Positions 10,075 through 21,480 of a stretch of 31,193 nucleotides of DNA are shown piece after piece. Origin of the DNA: Bremia lactucae (lineage: Eukaryota > Oomycota > Peronosporomycetes > Peronosporales > Peronosporaceae). The stretch spans positions 4,923,219-4,954,411 of the forward strand of contig NC_090615.1 in NCBI RefSeq assembly GCF_004359215.1. The letters are read 5' to 3'. Both the position numbers and the translations under genes were made by a program. The notes under the pieces were generated by a model. The model worked only from the letters and a program-made list of their open reading frames with translations, was not told the origin of the DNA and ran no database searches. Position 1 is the first letter of the stretch; each line of letters begins with the position of its first letter.

Positions 10075-12623
10075 ATGGCACAAAACGCATCGAGAGAAGC
10101 CATTCCACTGCTGCGAAGCACGAAAGAGCACTTGATTGCAAAGGAGAAGCAAGACGCATTCTCGCGGTGGCGTATCGACAACGTTGACGATCAAAGCAGT
10201 AGTGATGATTCGCTGACACACCGTCGAAGGCGCAAGTCGGCGCAGCGTCAAATGTTGTGCATGCAGTTCAGTCTGTTGCTATTGCTGGCGTGGGATTTAG
10301 TTAGTCTTCTTGTGATTTCTAGCTGGAGCCTTGGAAGCGCAGTGTTCTTCCGTTTTGAGTGGCTTTTAAACGTTCAAACGCTTCAGTGGCGCTTCTGGGG
10401 TCTGCCTATTTGGGCCACCGTTATTAAGAGTGTGCTCTTTTTGCTCGCCAACTCTTGGCCGGACGTACGTGTCGTCACATGGATTGCGAACGTCTTTTGT
10501 CTTGCTTTTTTGTGTGTCTTAGCAGTAGATGCTTTCAAGTTGGATGCAATTTCACGTCTTGATGAAGAAAAAACGGCACTTGTGGACGCCAATGTGGCTA
10601 ACTCATTGCCTTTGATCTTCACGGTCCTGGAAGTGGTCAACATGAGCTATCTACGCGACTCAATCAAGTCTCCACTGCCAGCAGACGACGCTACGCTACC
10701 ACAAAATGCCGCTTCGAATTCGATAGAACCCCAAAAGCCGCGTGGTATTTCATTCGTGAAGCTTGTCTACATTTTAAAGCCGTATTTCTGGCCAAATGGG
10801 GTGATAAACCGACTGCGTGCTGCAAGTACCTATCTTGTGCTTATTCTAAGTAAGCTGGCAAATCTGGCGGCACCTCTGTTTATGGCGTCAGCAACAAATG
10901 CTTTGGTGGCAAAAAACAGCAGTAAAGCCATTTGGGATCTCGCCATTTTTAGTTTCTTAATGCTCACGTCAAAATTATTTAAGGAGCTTCAATCGCTTAT
11001 TTATCTAAACGTGAAGCAAACGGCATACATTGAGTTGGCGACACTCACGTATGAACATGTCCAGTCACTTTCGTACGACTGGCACGTTCAAAAGAAATTG
11101 GGCGATGTGCTGCGGTCAATGGATCGTGGAGTAGAATCTGCAAATAGTGTCGTGTCCTATGTGTTTCTGTATCTCCTTCCAACGCTAGCTGAATCTGTCG
11201 TTGTAATTGTTATTTTTACGATGCATTTTGAGCTGGCAGGTTTGAGCTTCGTGGCATTTACTAGTTTGGTACTTTACGCCTATCTTACTATCACCATTAC
11301 TCTCTGGCGCAAAAAGTATCGTGAAGCATCGATCCGACATGATAATGAATACCATGACAAAGCTACTGACGCACTGCTTAATTACGAGACGATCAAGTAC
11401 TTTGGTAATGAACGTCATGAGGTTGAAGAATATTCCAAAGTGATTGAAAAGTATATGCGCTACTCAATGTCTGCGCAAGCATCACTTAGTGTGTTAAATG
11501 CCACCCAATCGACAATTATCCAGGCCACCGTCTTAGCGGCGCTTGCGTTGGCAGTTCCCCATGTAGTGAGCGATGCCAGTGGACGACGAATTGATATTGG
11601 AGCTTTTGTTGCCATTTCTGTCTACCTGACAAACCTCTTTACACCACTATTTTTCCTTGGCGGTATATACAATATGGTTATTAACTCGGTTGTTGATATG
11701 AAGAAACTGAGCGAGCTATTATCGGTAGAGTCAGATGTCGTGGACTCTCCTGACGCTGTGCAGCTTAGAATTTTCAAGAATGATTTGGAAAATGGAATTG
11801 ATGTCGCGTTCCGCCACGTGTCTTTCCATTACCCGTCGCAATTAGCCTCTACTGGCGTCAAAGATTTGACATTTACGATTTCGCGGGGCACCACCACTGC
11901 TTTTGTTGGCGAAACTGGTGCTGGCAAGACGACCATATCGCGGCTCCTTTTTCGCTTCTATGACTGCATCGCTGGCAAGATCTTGGTTAACAACCAAAAT
12001 ATTGCCACAGTCACGCAAGAGTCGTTGCGTGACGCCATTGGAATTGTACCGCAAGACACGGTTCTTTTTAATGACACCATTCTTCGTAACATTAAGTATG
12101 GCAACCTTAATGCGACGTTTGATGAAGTCGTCGCAGCGGCAAAGGCCGCCTGTATTTATAAGTTTATTATGAAACTTCCGGATCAATCGAATACAAAGGT
12201 GGGCGAGCGTGGACTGAAACTTTCGGGCGGTGAAAAGCAGCGTGTTGCCATTGCGCGTACGCTACTGAAGAACCCGCCATTTGTCATTCTTGACGAGGCG
12301 ACGTCGGCCCTCGATACGGTAACGGAACAGGAGATTCAAGATGCTCTTAATCGTCTTAAAGCTAATCGTACTATGCTGGTTATTGCTCATCGTCTATCAA
12401 CGGTACATTGCTCTTGTAAAAGCTGATCATGGATGTAGTATACTTACTAGTCTTACTGTTGTAGATTTGCAACGCTCATCAAATTATTGTTATGCAGAAT
12501 GGCACTATTGCAGAGAGTGGCACGCATGATGAACTTCTTATCCGACCCAACAGTATTTACGCTAGAATGTGGGATGCCCAGCGCAAGCATGAAGACGAAG
12601 GATCAGCCCATGACGAAGTTTAA
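10075..12623 (+). CDS. Half-size ABC transporter, HMT1/ABCB6/ATM1 type
   Basis: Two exons, 10075-12402 and 12465-12623, with a 62-bp GT-AG intron, give 828 residues. Without splicing the frame ends early after LSTV; splicing restores the expected C-terminus (CNAHQIIVMQNGTIAESGTH). An N-terminal extension of about 230 residues carries several hydrophobic segments. The six-helix ABC domain follows, with the DALLNYETIKYFGNE signature of ATM1/HMT1/ABCB6 proteins. The nucleotide-binding domain is complete: Walker A GETGAGKT (612-619), Q-loop VPQD, signature LSGGEKQR (from 716), Walker B FVILDE (736-741) and H-loop His772. The extra N-terminal membrane region favours the ABCB6/HMT1 branch, which moves metal-thiol or porphyrin substrates across vacuolar, mitochondrial or endosomal membranes; the substrate here is unknown. 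The ATG at 10075 has a favourable context (AAAATGG). It lies 243 bases after the previous gene on the same strand. Confidence 0.93.
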
Positions 12624-13540
12624 ATGGCTGATTTCAATGGTGAAGTTGACACGAAGTCGATCAGATACGAGTTGCTTACGTAAGAGCGTAAATTACTTAT
12701 TCACTGTGCTTCGACTAGATAAGTTCATTCCAATGAAGGACATGATTGTAATCATACAGACCTGCCTCTTGCAGTGCATGACGCATTTTACATGGATAGT
12801 ATAATGTACGCTTGAATCTACATGCAACATTTGTTTGCATCCACTTTGTTACGTCAATCGCCTTGTAAGAAATCCACTAAAAAAAAGCTGAGATTTTTTT
12901 TAAGGCCGCGATTGCGTACACGGCAAATTGCTACGAATTTACTCTTTAAAAAATGCCAATATTAAATTACTTCGGGCGTCCGTCACACGTAAGGGCTCAA
13001 AAGCCCAAGAATGTAAGAAATATAGTTGAACGCCAACCGCATTGTCATGCGCAATAAAATCTGAAAAGGTATGTTCTACTTGAGAACGGAAATAATTGCT
13101 CATGAAAACCCTTCGCGAACGCTTACTCGGCCCCTGTAAAAAGAAGCAAAAAGCAAGGAAAACCGCGCAACAACAAACGAAGCAGAAAGCACTCACATTA
13201 TAAGGTATGTAGTTTTTTTTACTTTTTCTTGAAATCCAACGTACGAGTCGGTTTATATTAACATATTAATGTCAGGACTATAAAAAGGTATTAGTACGTA
13301 GGAACTTGAATAATCTTTTTTACTTTTACCCTAAACTAAGCACTTTTTAGTTTTGCCTTGTTGCTAAGCGATCGCTTTGCAACTTAGGAATTTCATCTGC
13401 GCGTCGTATATGTGATGTAATGGGGCACACTTCGGTTGGTGAAACGTTGTCGCGGTACATTTACTTTATCGGTAAAATACCCTTTTGCTCTATTTAAGAT
13501 AGTTACTCACTAAATCCCATTTATTATGGGTAACATAAGT
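12624..13540. other. Intergenic region between the transporter and the retroelement
   Basis: AT-rich with homopolymer runs and no convincing gene. A minus-strand frame at 12939-13196 begins with a hydrophobic Cys/Phe run but resembles nothing known and is probably chance. Confidence 0.5.
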
Positions 13541-13818
13541 AGTAGCCGCCAGATATAAATCTGGCGGCCGAAATCTATTTTAGTTAGCTAGGGTAAGGTT
13601 TTAGATATAAATAATAAAAAAAGTTCAGCTCCCCTTTTGATCTTACAGCGTCTAGTGCCTTTCTAAGGCTTGCGCATGGATCTACAAAAAAAGAAACCTT
13701 TCTAAGTTTTATATATTCTCGGGCACTAGCTGCCACTTGATTCTACGAACTCTTATATCCCTTATACTAATATTCGTAAAGTTCTACGAGCTTGTATAAC
13801 TCACTGAGTTGTCAAACT

Positions 13819-13823
13819 TATTA
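13819..13823. repeat. Target-site duplication, left copy (TATTA)
   Basis: Five bases directly before the solo LTR, identical to 14279-14283 directly after it. Confidence 0.88.
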
Positions 13824-14278
13824 TGTAACGGGGCACTATGACTTGTACTGTTTCAGTACAAGTCCACTTCGCACTGCTTCAGTTGCGAGTGGCGCCCTAC
13901 GTTAATTCACGTACACCGTACGTGCAGAGGATGACTTCTCTTAAAGTAACTAGCTTAAGAGGGTAAATTGAAAACTGTATTAAATATAATTAAGTTTCTC
14001 TTGTTCTATCTTTGTAAATGCTAACTTAATTATAATCGAATACTAAACATGTAAATGAATTCTTATCTCTATCTTATCTGTAAATCTCTCTTGATTACTC
14101 CTACAGCTGATTAGTCCGCGGAATAAATAGGTATAAATGGTCTATGCCTATTTATGGATAAGAATCCTAAATATTACTATATAAAGTAGTATCCTCCAAA
14201 TATTATCCACCTTTTAGACAATATATCAATTAACAAACTTTAAAGTGCAAATTTCATGTAACGATACACCCCGTTACA
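13824..14278 (+). mobile_element. Solo LTR (455 bp) nested in the 5' LTR
   Basis: The sequence starts TGTAACGGGG and ends CCCCGTTACA, a perfect 10-bp inverted terminal repeat. It is flanked on both sides by TATTA (13819-13823 and 14279-14283), a 5-bp target duplication. It has no internal genes, so it is a solo LTR left by LTR-LTR recombination. Its 3' end matches the LTR stub at 2671-2747, so the same family occurs at least twice here. The partner LTR at 22106-22454 lacks it, proving a later insertion. Confidence 0.93.
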
Positions 14279-14283
14279 TATTA
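14279..14283. repeat. Target-site duplication, right copy (TATTA)
   Basis: Five bases directly after the solo LTR, identical to 13819-13823. Their presence shows a single integration event without later rearrangement at the edges. Confidence 0.88.
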
Positions 14284-14359
14284 GCTCTATAGGATTGAGT
14301 GACTCTCTGAGCATTAAAGTCTTCCTCTGACTTAAGGAGCAAGGTAGCTCCGCTACACT

Positions 14360-14375
14360 TGGTACCGCTCGTAGT
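14360..14375 (+). other. Candidate primer-binding site
   Basis: TGGTACCGCTCGTAG starts two bases after the 5' LTR end. A TGG start complements the CCA end of a tRNA, as in retroelement primer sites. The tRNA was not identified. Confidence 0.45.
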
Positions 14376-14505
14376 CTATCTACGCCTGCGTTTTTGTAAG
14401 ACTAAGCTTCTGCTATAATAGACTCTTTTTTCGAACTTTAAGGGGCAAAACGTGCTGCGTTAGAGAAGCTCAAAACCTTGTTTGGGCTAGCACATCGAGC
14501 TCATC

Positions 14506-15360
14506 ATGACCCAGGGACCAGATGTTCTGGATGCAAAGCTTGAAGCCTTTCTACAATACAAATTATCCCTTATCGGACAGGTCCAGGACCACTTAGCGGC
14601 ATCTATGCAACTCGGCACATTTTTGTACCTGATACAGAGCCTAAGGCTTGTTCCCTTGCTGTCAATGTTAAGCCATTTCAGGGTAAAGAGGGACAAAACC
14701 TCGTATTTTTGGATCAAGCAAATGGAGATGCTCATAAACTCTGCCATACTTTATAACAGAACGTCAAAAGGAGGCCATGACCATTTGTAAGCTCGGTGGT
14801 AGAGCCATGGAATGGGCACTCACATGCAACGTCTATAAATGACACTTTCCAACGTGGGGCTCGCTGAAACAGCAAATGGTTAGCATGTTTGCTCCACCTG
14901 ATCAGGCTTTTCGTACGCGATTACGACTCATATCGACTCGTCAGGGTGAATCCTAGGGGACTAAGTCCAGAGTTGAGAACTCTTATTGACGCTATGCATC
15001 ATAACATGGTGCACGAAGCAATTTTAGTAAAGGTCTATATGAATGAGGACGTTGCCCGGACGGAATTGTACCGATCCCATACGTGTACCGTACAAGCTCT
15101 TCGAGCGCATCGGGATCGTCTACTAGACTAGAACCCATGGATCTAAGCCTTGTTGAGGAGGGAGAAGCAGAATTCCAAGCTGCGGAACAGCAAATAAACA
15201 TCCGCAGATGTTATATGTGCGGAAGTACGAAACACTTACGCTCGGTTTGCCCTTTATGCAACGCGCGCAAAGCTCTTAGAGCAAAAATTCCGACTGACAC
15301 TAGATTTCTGGTACGGTGCGGGGGCGGGGCGCCGTACTGGGGAAGAACTAGGCTCTGTTG
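14506..15360 (+). pseudogene. Broken gag of the old Ty3/Gypsy element
   Basis: Gag-like sequence is split over several frames, opening MTQGPDVLDAKLEAF at 14506. Later pieces (GRAMEWAL near 14800, SLKQQMVSMFAPPDQ near 14862) match the capsid pattern of oomycete Gypsy gag proteins. A complete CCHC zinc knuckle is encoded at 15209-15250 (CYMCGSTKHLRSVC, spacing 2-4-4), preceded by the usual PMDLS-type linker. Several stops and frame changes make it non-functional. Confidence 0.8.
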
Positions 15361-16739
15361 AATCTCTAGGAGGTGAGAGTGACAGGACTTAGTCCCAATT
15401 AGCTATGTGCGCCGGGACCGCCGTACGTTGCGGTTCGCTCCCAAAACGAAACCCTAGGTGGCCTTTACGGGCATCTTATGTTATTGGTCTGGTATAATTA
15501 GCGAACGGTATAAAAAATTGTTGTTCGGTTCGTTCAGGCTTCGCAGGCCTGGTGAGGAGGAACGCGAATTATTAATCGATGCCTTCGTTCGACATCGATG
15601 CTACACTGGCAAAATACAAGGTTTTTAATTTCTTATTCAAAGCTTGGGTAACTTTCATGCGAAACGTACAAAGAATAGGTCGCGAGGCATGGCGAGAAAA
15701 CTGGTTACGCCACGTGACCATTTTGGAAAGATGTCCAAAATCGGTGCACATAATAAGTTGCACAGTTTGCTAAGACAGGCAGCTTTACCTTGTTTTTCGT
15801 CGGGGGATTCATGTCCCTTCTGTGTTAAGGACGCAGTTCATGCCCCAAGGGAGGCGAAATTTCTATAGGATCTTCATTGGTGGGCATCCCTCTTTCCCGA
15901 GATGCGCGAAAAGATTGATGATTTAGATTTCGTTTACGAATGCCCGAAGCGCTCTTCTCACAAAGGTACTTGCGATCAAAGGTTGGGTCTCGTTATGCTA
16001 TTCGAGGAGACCCGGAACATGAAATCGAAGTTGAGAGCGAGGTTCCCATCTATCATGCGAGGCTAAACATCCTCGCTATCGAACGAGATAACTCGTTTGA
16101 ACCATTTCACCTCACGGCGGTTCAAAAAGCGCTTGACGTGGAAGCTCTTCTGACCATTCGAGTCCGCCAATGGATGATGATGAGAAGGATAGACAGGATT
16201 CGACTTAATCGTCTGGCCTGACCGTTCGCCGATAATATCACATTTGCAACCTCCGGCGATTGCACGAGAACGTGGATCATGAGCGCCACTGGCGTCATGT
16301 TTTACAGTTGACGGTGTGCAATTTTTTTTGATCGGTCAGAAGACCAAGCGCGAATTGCTGTTGGCATTTGACAACCAAACGAGCGCTTCAAGACCTTCGC
16401 CAAGAGCTGGAGACTTCTCATCACGACATTTCATTGAAGCGATACGTTGCACCCGGGACCATAAGTCTCTGGCGGATGCTTTGGATTGTACGAGAGCGGG
16501 TGGTTTGTGCTGAAAGCCTTGTCCTGGTAGTATCGTCGGAGACGTACGTAGGATGCGTCGCATCCTACGAGGCAGTTTTATCGTGTATGCATTGCCTTGG
16601 CAGTGCAATACACGAAATAGACCGTTTCACTACCGCGGTAGTTTGCTACTGTCCATACATGCTAAGGAAGATTTACCGTAGACAATAGGACTAGATCGTT
16701 AAGCTTACTTAAAAAAACTATCGCTCTTACGTTTTGATC
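15361..16739. other. Unassigned interior of the old retroelement
   Basis: This lies between the gag and the inverted block, where protease and early RT would be expected. The frames (for example 15940-16221, and 16368-16688 on the plus strand) are short, and I could not match them to protease, RT or any known family. A run near 15868-15950 (HWWASLFPEMREKIDDL) faintly recalls an integrase N-terminal region but is not convincing. Two hairpins lie at 16547-16615. Confidence 0.4.
16547..16615. repeat. Two adjacent hairpin-forming inverted repeats
   Basis: The first has arms of 11 bases (16547-16557 and 16559-16569) around a single base. The second pairs 16581-16596 with 16599-16615 imperfectly around TT. 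Confidence 0.6.
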
Positions 16740-18470
16740 AGCGTTTCGTTTCTGTCTGTCAGTCCACCATATCAGCAATAAGGTCCTGCCGACCCTTTTT
16801 TAATTCAGTGCGCCCAGTACGCTGTGCGGAGATATCATATTCATCTTGCGTGAGAGCGTCATTTCTCTCACTAGCATTTTCATCGTTAATGATAAATATA
16901 TCAGCCTCGTTAATATCAGAGTCAGCAATCGCCTCATTGCTTTTGTTGGAATGTCTCATTCAACGTTGATCAGATTAGCAGCGGTATCATTCACAATGAC
17001 TGATGACTCATGTGTGATGAGCAAGAGCCAGATCGGTCTTTGCTCGTGAAGCGCCCCCTTGATGAATTACGCCATCCGTGGAGAACGGTGTACGCTCTGT
17101 TGACATGCACTTGAAAAATTCTGTCATCGGCAAAAACTCACTCCAACTTGTAAACGAGTGGACATAATTCCAAAGTGTCTCTTTGAGGATACGCTCTACC
17201 CGTTCTGTCCGACCATGTGTCTCAGGCAATCAGAAGTTGACATTTTCAACCGAACAGAACATTGATTGCAAAATCTCCGCCGTGAACCGGGGATCTCAAT
17301 CCAAAATAATTTTACGGGGTGATCCATGGAGTCAGAATAGCGTGTAGACAAAGGCCACGAGCACAACGTTTGAGTGTGATCGATTCCGGACTACAGCAAG
17401 ATGCACCATCTTACTGAATTGATCTACGAAAGCAAGACAACCATTATTCTTGTTAGCGTCTCCGGGAAATTTGAAGACGAAGCCCATTGATACGGACTGC
17501 CACCTCTTGCCGGAACAAGCAGAGGTTTTAACGGAGCACGAGTTGAGGGACTAAGGTTCACCCGTTAACAAACCCCGCAAGCACGTATGTACTTTCGTAC
17601 TTATTCCTACTGGCGAGGCAAGAAGAAGTCGCGAGGATACTGTAAGGTAAGTCTTCTCACGCCCACGATGCCCACTTGTTGGTGCATCGTGACAAGCATA
17701 CATGACGGGAAATCGCAAATCATCGTGATTGGGAATGATTTGTCGCCAGCATCAGCTGTCGTTACAGTAGCAATTGAGTGTTATTAAATGATCCGATAAA
17801 ATTAATACATTGTTGACAATCCCTTTAGGATGGATTCTTGAGTTAATTTATCAAACCTTTCCGAGCCTTGTCTTCTTATAGTATGTTCTGACTTCATCAA
17901 GTATTGTTGACAACGGAACACTTGAATAGTGGGCTTCTCCACACTCGTAGCTGGTGCATTTGGCTCAATTATAGGGCGGCGCGAAAAAAAGGCACCAGCG
18001 ACGACATTAAGTCGTCCTTATTTATATTCCAGGGAGAAAATACTCCGCAAAGAAAGACAGCAATCTCGCCATTATTTGCGAGAGACACCGACTGTGTAAT
18101 ATTATGTCAACGCACAGCCGATTGCAAAATCGCTGGCGTCACAGACCACATGCAATGGTCTGTCTTGTTCTACAATCGACAAGTTCGGCAATTGCATCAA
18201 GCTTTGCTCGAAACCTTAAAAGGAATGCAGACAATCATCATTTCATGACCACTTTATTTTTCTCGCGTAAAAAACGACATACTGTCGATTCGGCACAGTT
18301 GTGCAAGTTCTTATGCAAGTACGCGCGCCGCTAGGTCGAGAAATTTTCGAAGTTCCTTTACATCAACTGATACTGGCGAGTAGGTATTTCTCTTGATCTC
18401 TTAGGATCAGGGCGTACATTGTATTTACCCACGATGCACCCAAGTAGTGGTATTTCGCTTGCAACACAAT
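16740..18470 (-). mobile_element. Inverted pol fragment (RT end, RNase H, integrase) of another Gypsy copy
   Basis: Read on the minus strand from about 18465, the order is RT connection (EYHYLG-like, then VKELRKFLDLAA), RNase H (the VCDASDFAIG-type box near 18150), then integrase (HGRTERVERILKETLWNYVHSFTSW, shown here only as landmark residues near 17229-17100) and a C-terminal tail to about 16740. Base by base, the RNase H part closely follows 1795-1900 of the left element, so both belong to one family. Stops throughout show that it is dead. The surrounding plus-strand RT begins right after the junction near 18480. Confidence 0.8.
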
Positions 18471-18489
18471 AGGCTGCGCTTAGTGCGCG

Positions 18490-20430
18490 GAGTGGATCAT
18501 CGATCGTTGAAGATCCTACGGAACCATTCTATTCCTTAGTTAAGGAATTCCAAGATGTGGTATGTACCAATCCACCATCTGTCTTACCCCCGGATAGAGT
18601 GTCCGTCATGAGATTAACTTGGAGCCTGGAATCAAATAATGTGTAACACGACAGTAACCTTTACCAAAGGAACAGTGTGACGTCATTGACGATTTCTTCC
18701 GTGCTAAGTACGAGGCTGGAATGGTACGAGATAGCAAATCTCCCCATTCGACACTGACATTATGTGTCAAAAAGCCAAATGGTAAATGGCGCATTGTACA
18801 AGCTTATAATAAGCTTAATGCTGTCACTATACCAGCACAAACCCACAGTCGGAGAAAGGATTATCTTCAGAACAATATGGTGGGATGTACGATGTACAGT
18901 GCGCTTAACTTAGTCGATAATTATTACCAACTTTTCATTTAAACTAGTGATATCCCGCTTACAGCGGTTAGCACTATAAGCGGTATGCTATGGGAGTGTT
19001 TGGTTATGCCACAAGAGCTTTCTATCGCCTCGGCAACATTTAATCGTCTGGTGACGCAACTGTCTCAACCTTGTCAAGGTTATGCACAGAATTTTTAATG
19101 ACATATTTGTCCACAGTCGTGCGGAACAGAGTCAGACGGATGTGGAAAAAGTCGTGCGGAACAGGGTCAGACGGATGTGGAAAACCACATAGACCATTTG
19201 CGAGCAGTGCTTGAGTGTATGCATACAAAAAAATGTATGTTAATGCATCTAAACGATTTTTTGGCGCAGAAGAGATTTCCTTTTTTAGGATGCTAAATTG
19301 GAAAGCGAGGCCTTTGAGCGGATCCTGCTTAGCTAGAAGCCATAGTAGATTGGCCGGTTCCTAGGAACCAAAAGGATTTGCGTTAGTGGTTGGGTCCCGC
19401 CAACTATTTACACAAATATAGCGAAAATTACGCTGATATGGCCAAGCCCTTAAAATCTCCTTAAAAAGGATTCGGATCGCTGCTGGACTAGTACCGAACG
19501 TATTGCTTTTTAAGCAGTTAAGGATTGTCTTATCCATGCCCCGATTCTAGCACTGCAAAATCCAAATTGGCTTTTCAGTGTCATCTGTGACGCATCGGAT
19601 TTTGCCATTGGCAGTGCATTATTATAAACAGATGTTGATGGGCGTGCACGTGTTATTGCGTTTGGTCTAGACAGCTGCAGAAAAGGACAACCCAAATCAT
19701 GATAAAGAGTTACTTGCTATGAAGTATGCTCTTGTCAAATTCAAAGTTCATCTGCTAGGATCTATGCCGTGTGTGATATATACAGATCACGCGTCTTTTC
19801 GACTGCGGCTAAGTCGCCCCATCTCTTACAGAGAATGACTCGCTGGCTTTCATTTTTGCCGAATAAAATTTCGAGGCGAAGTAAAAACCTGGCAAGCAGA
19901 ATGCAAGGGCTGATGCGGTATCACGCAGGCCGAATTACGAGCTGCTCATTTAACGACTATAATGTCGCCTATTACCTAATCAGTCCGTTCGCCTTACGCC
20001 CAGGATGAACAGTGTGTAGCTCTGCTAAGAGTTCTTAAGATCACTGAATCAGGCTTTAAATTGTCGGCACGTTTGCGTGCAAGGTTACGCCGAGTTTCTA
20101 TTGATAACGACCTGTTGCTTTATTGCACGGATTCTGCGAATACTCTGCGCATCACTGATCCTCATGATGTGCATTTCAAGTATCGAATCCTCTATGAGGC
20201 GCACGATACTGTCCGAGGTGGTCATTTCGGTAGCGAAAAGACTACCAAAAAAATCGGCTGGTAATACCGGCATAGTGTTTTTTGCTCACCGATTGAGCAA
20301 AATAGCTCATTTACCGGCTGCCCGGATACCATTGATAGACCCCCGTTTCACGAATAAAATTCTCGAAATCGATTTTCGGATTGCTTGGCACCAGACTGGA
20401 CATGTCCACAGAGAGATGGGAGATTGATTC
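18490..20430 (+). pseudogene. Broken RT-RNase H-integrase of the old Ty3/Gypsy element
   Basis: RT begins with VKEFQDVVCTNPPS near 18540, followed by KSPHSTLTLCVKKPNGKWRI near 18738 and TMYSALNLVDNYYQL near 18890. The YxDD box is changed (FNDI near 19094-19105). RNase H is recognisable near 19580-19620 (VCDASDFAIGS-like) and 19690-19860 (HDKELLAMKYALVKFKVHLL, YTDHAS). The integrase zinc region starts near 20170 (YRILYEAHDTVRGGHFG) and jumps directly to part of the catalytic core (NTGIVFFAHRLSKIAHL near 20264), so a segment is deleted. A 35-bp tandem duplication sits at 19115-19184. Confidence 0.85.
19115..19184 (+). repeat. 35-bp tandem duplication inside the RT relic
   Basis: Units 19115-19149 and 19150-19184 differ at one base (GAACAGAG versus GAACAGGG). 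The partial duplication shifts the RT frame. Confidence 0.9.
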
Positions 20431-20599
20431 ATAGCCTTCAAATTGCTTGCTGTTCAAGCGACATATCCCAAATTTCGTCCATCAAGAAAATGTGTGTGAC
20501 AAGCGAAAGTCCCAACCCATGCGAGCCAACATCTGTCAGCAGTAGGATATTGACATCAAAGCGCTGGCGCTCAATGAGGGGGCCGAAATCTCGGCGAAA

Positions 20600-21325
20600 C
20601 CATTTGAGGCTCTAAAGCACGAGGTGCAACTTCTTCGCGAGGGCCTTCTCGGGTTGAGGGCTCTTTTGAGGCGGTACAAAACCGTCTTTCAATGCTGGAA
20701 CGTGAGCAACCTTGTCTAGATGGTCAGCTGAACATCCTGATGAGGATGCAGCTATCTTCGGCACGGCCGTCTTTTTCGGCGCAAGCGCCTCCAAGTCCAC
20801 GTGGGAAGGGTTCCAATAGGGCTTAAGCAAGCCGACTTGGAGAACACTGGGTAGGTACGCAGCTTGCTAAGAAGGCTTAGCGTAAAAGATAAGCCCTTCT
20901 TGGCAGTAATTGTAAATGGTCTATTAAGGCGCGAGCGCAATTTGCTCTTGAAGACCGCAGCAACCAAGTTGGCAGGTTGAATTCTAACGTATAACAAAAC
21001 TCGGTATCCGACCGCATAATAATTAATACAGCTTCTGCCTTTGGTATCTGCTTGTTCTTTCTGTTTGTCTTGACTATCAGCCATAGTGTCACGTACATGT
21101 CTTAAGGCACTAAATCGCTTCGCGAGAAACTCGCTTACTTGATTCCGAACGGTAGTAGGGCTAATATCAGCAAACCTAACGGCTAATTCTCCCCCATCAA
21201 GCCCTGAGCTACGTAGTGGAAGCGTTAAGGGAACGCGTAGGTGGGTCGGACCGTTGACATAACGGAGTGTAGACTGTAGAGTCCAGGACAGCGTTATTTA
21301 ACGCAGATTTCACCACTGCGAGCAT
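20600..21325 (-). pseudogene. Inverted integrase C-terminal block
   Basis: The minus strand reads integrase core end (ALNNAV near 21300), then ADISPTTVRNQVSEFLAK near 21160, MADSQDKQKEQ at 21084, and the SH3-like region (VLLYVRIQPANLVAAVFKSKLRSR) near 20980-20900, fading near 20612. Flanking pieces of the same polyprotein, integrase core before and chromodomain after, read on the plus strand. This block is therefore flipped within the element or was mis-assembled. Confidence 0.75.
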
Positions 21326-21330
21326 CCCGC

Positions 21331-21480
21331 GCTGCTTGATGGGCGAGGGAACTTTCAGTTTCACGTGGAAAATTTTCTGAAACGACGACGTCGTAAGGGC
21401 CAATACCAGTATCTCGTGAAGTGGCTTGGATACCCATCTTCTGAAAACTCTTGGGAATTTGAGGTATCCTCGTTGTGTGG
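21331..21480 (+). pseudogene. Chromodomain fragment of the Ty3/Gypsy integrase
   Basis: Residues GQYQYLVKWLGYPSSENSWE (21400-21460) are the aromatic-cage region of a chromodomain, as found at the end of chromovirus integrases. It follows the expected FHVENFLKRRR lead. The frame runs on to 21721 without recognisable sequence. Confidence 0.85.

Larger units (their letters stand above)
13541..14357 (+). repeat. 5' LTR of the old Ty3/Gypsy element, split by a solo LTR
   Basis: Matches 22106-22454 over its whole length, including the CTATTTTAGTTAGCTAGGG-like start, the CCCCTTTTGATCTTA segment, CGGGCACTAGCTGC, and the terminal AGCAAGGTAGCTCCGCTACA. Without the 460-bp insertion and duplication it is about 357 bp, close to the 349 bp of its partner. 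Confidence 0.85.

Noticed and set aside
12939..13196. Minus-strand 85-codon frame opening with a hydrophobic Cys/Phe run, like a signal peptide; considered as a small secreted effector.
   Set aside because: Odd composition, no RxLR motif near the expected position, no similarity to anything known, and AT-rich intergenic surroundings. Chance frame is more likely.
15868..15960. Short stretch resembling an integrase N-terminal zinc region.
   Set aside because: The expected His and Cys ligands are not in a convincing arrangement and frames are broken.
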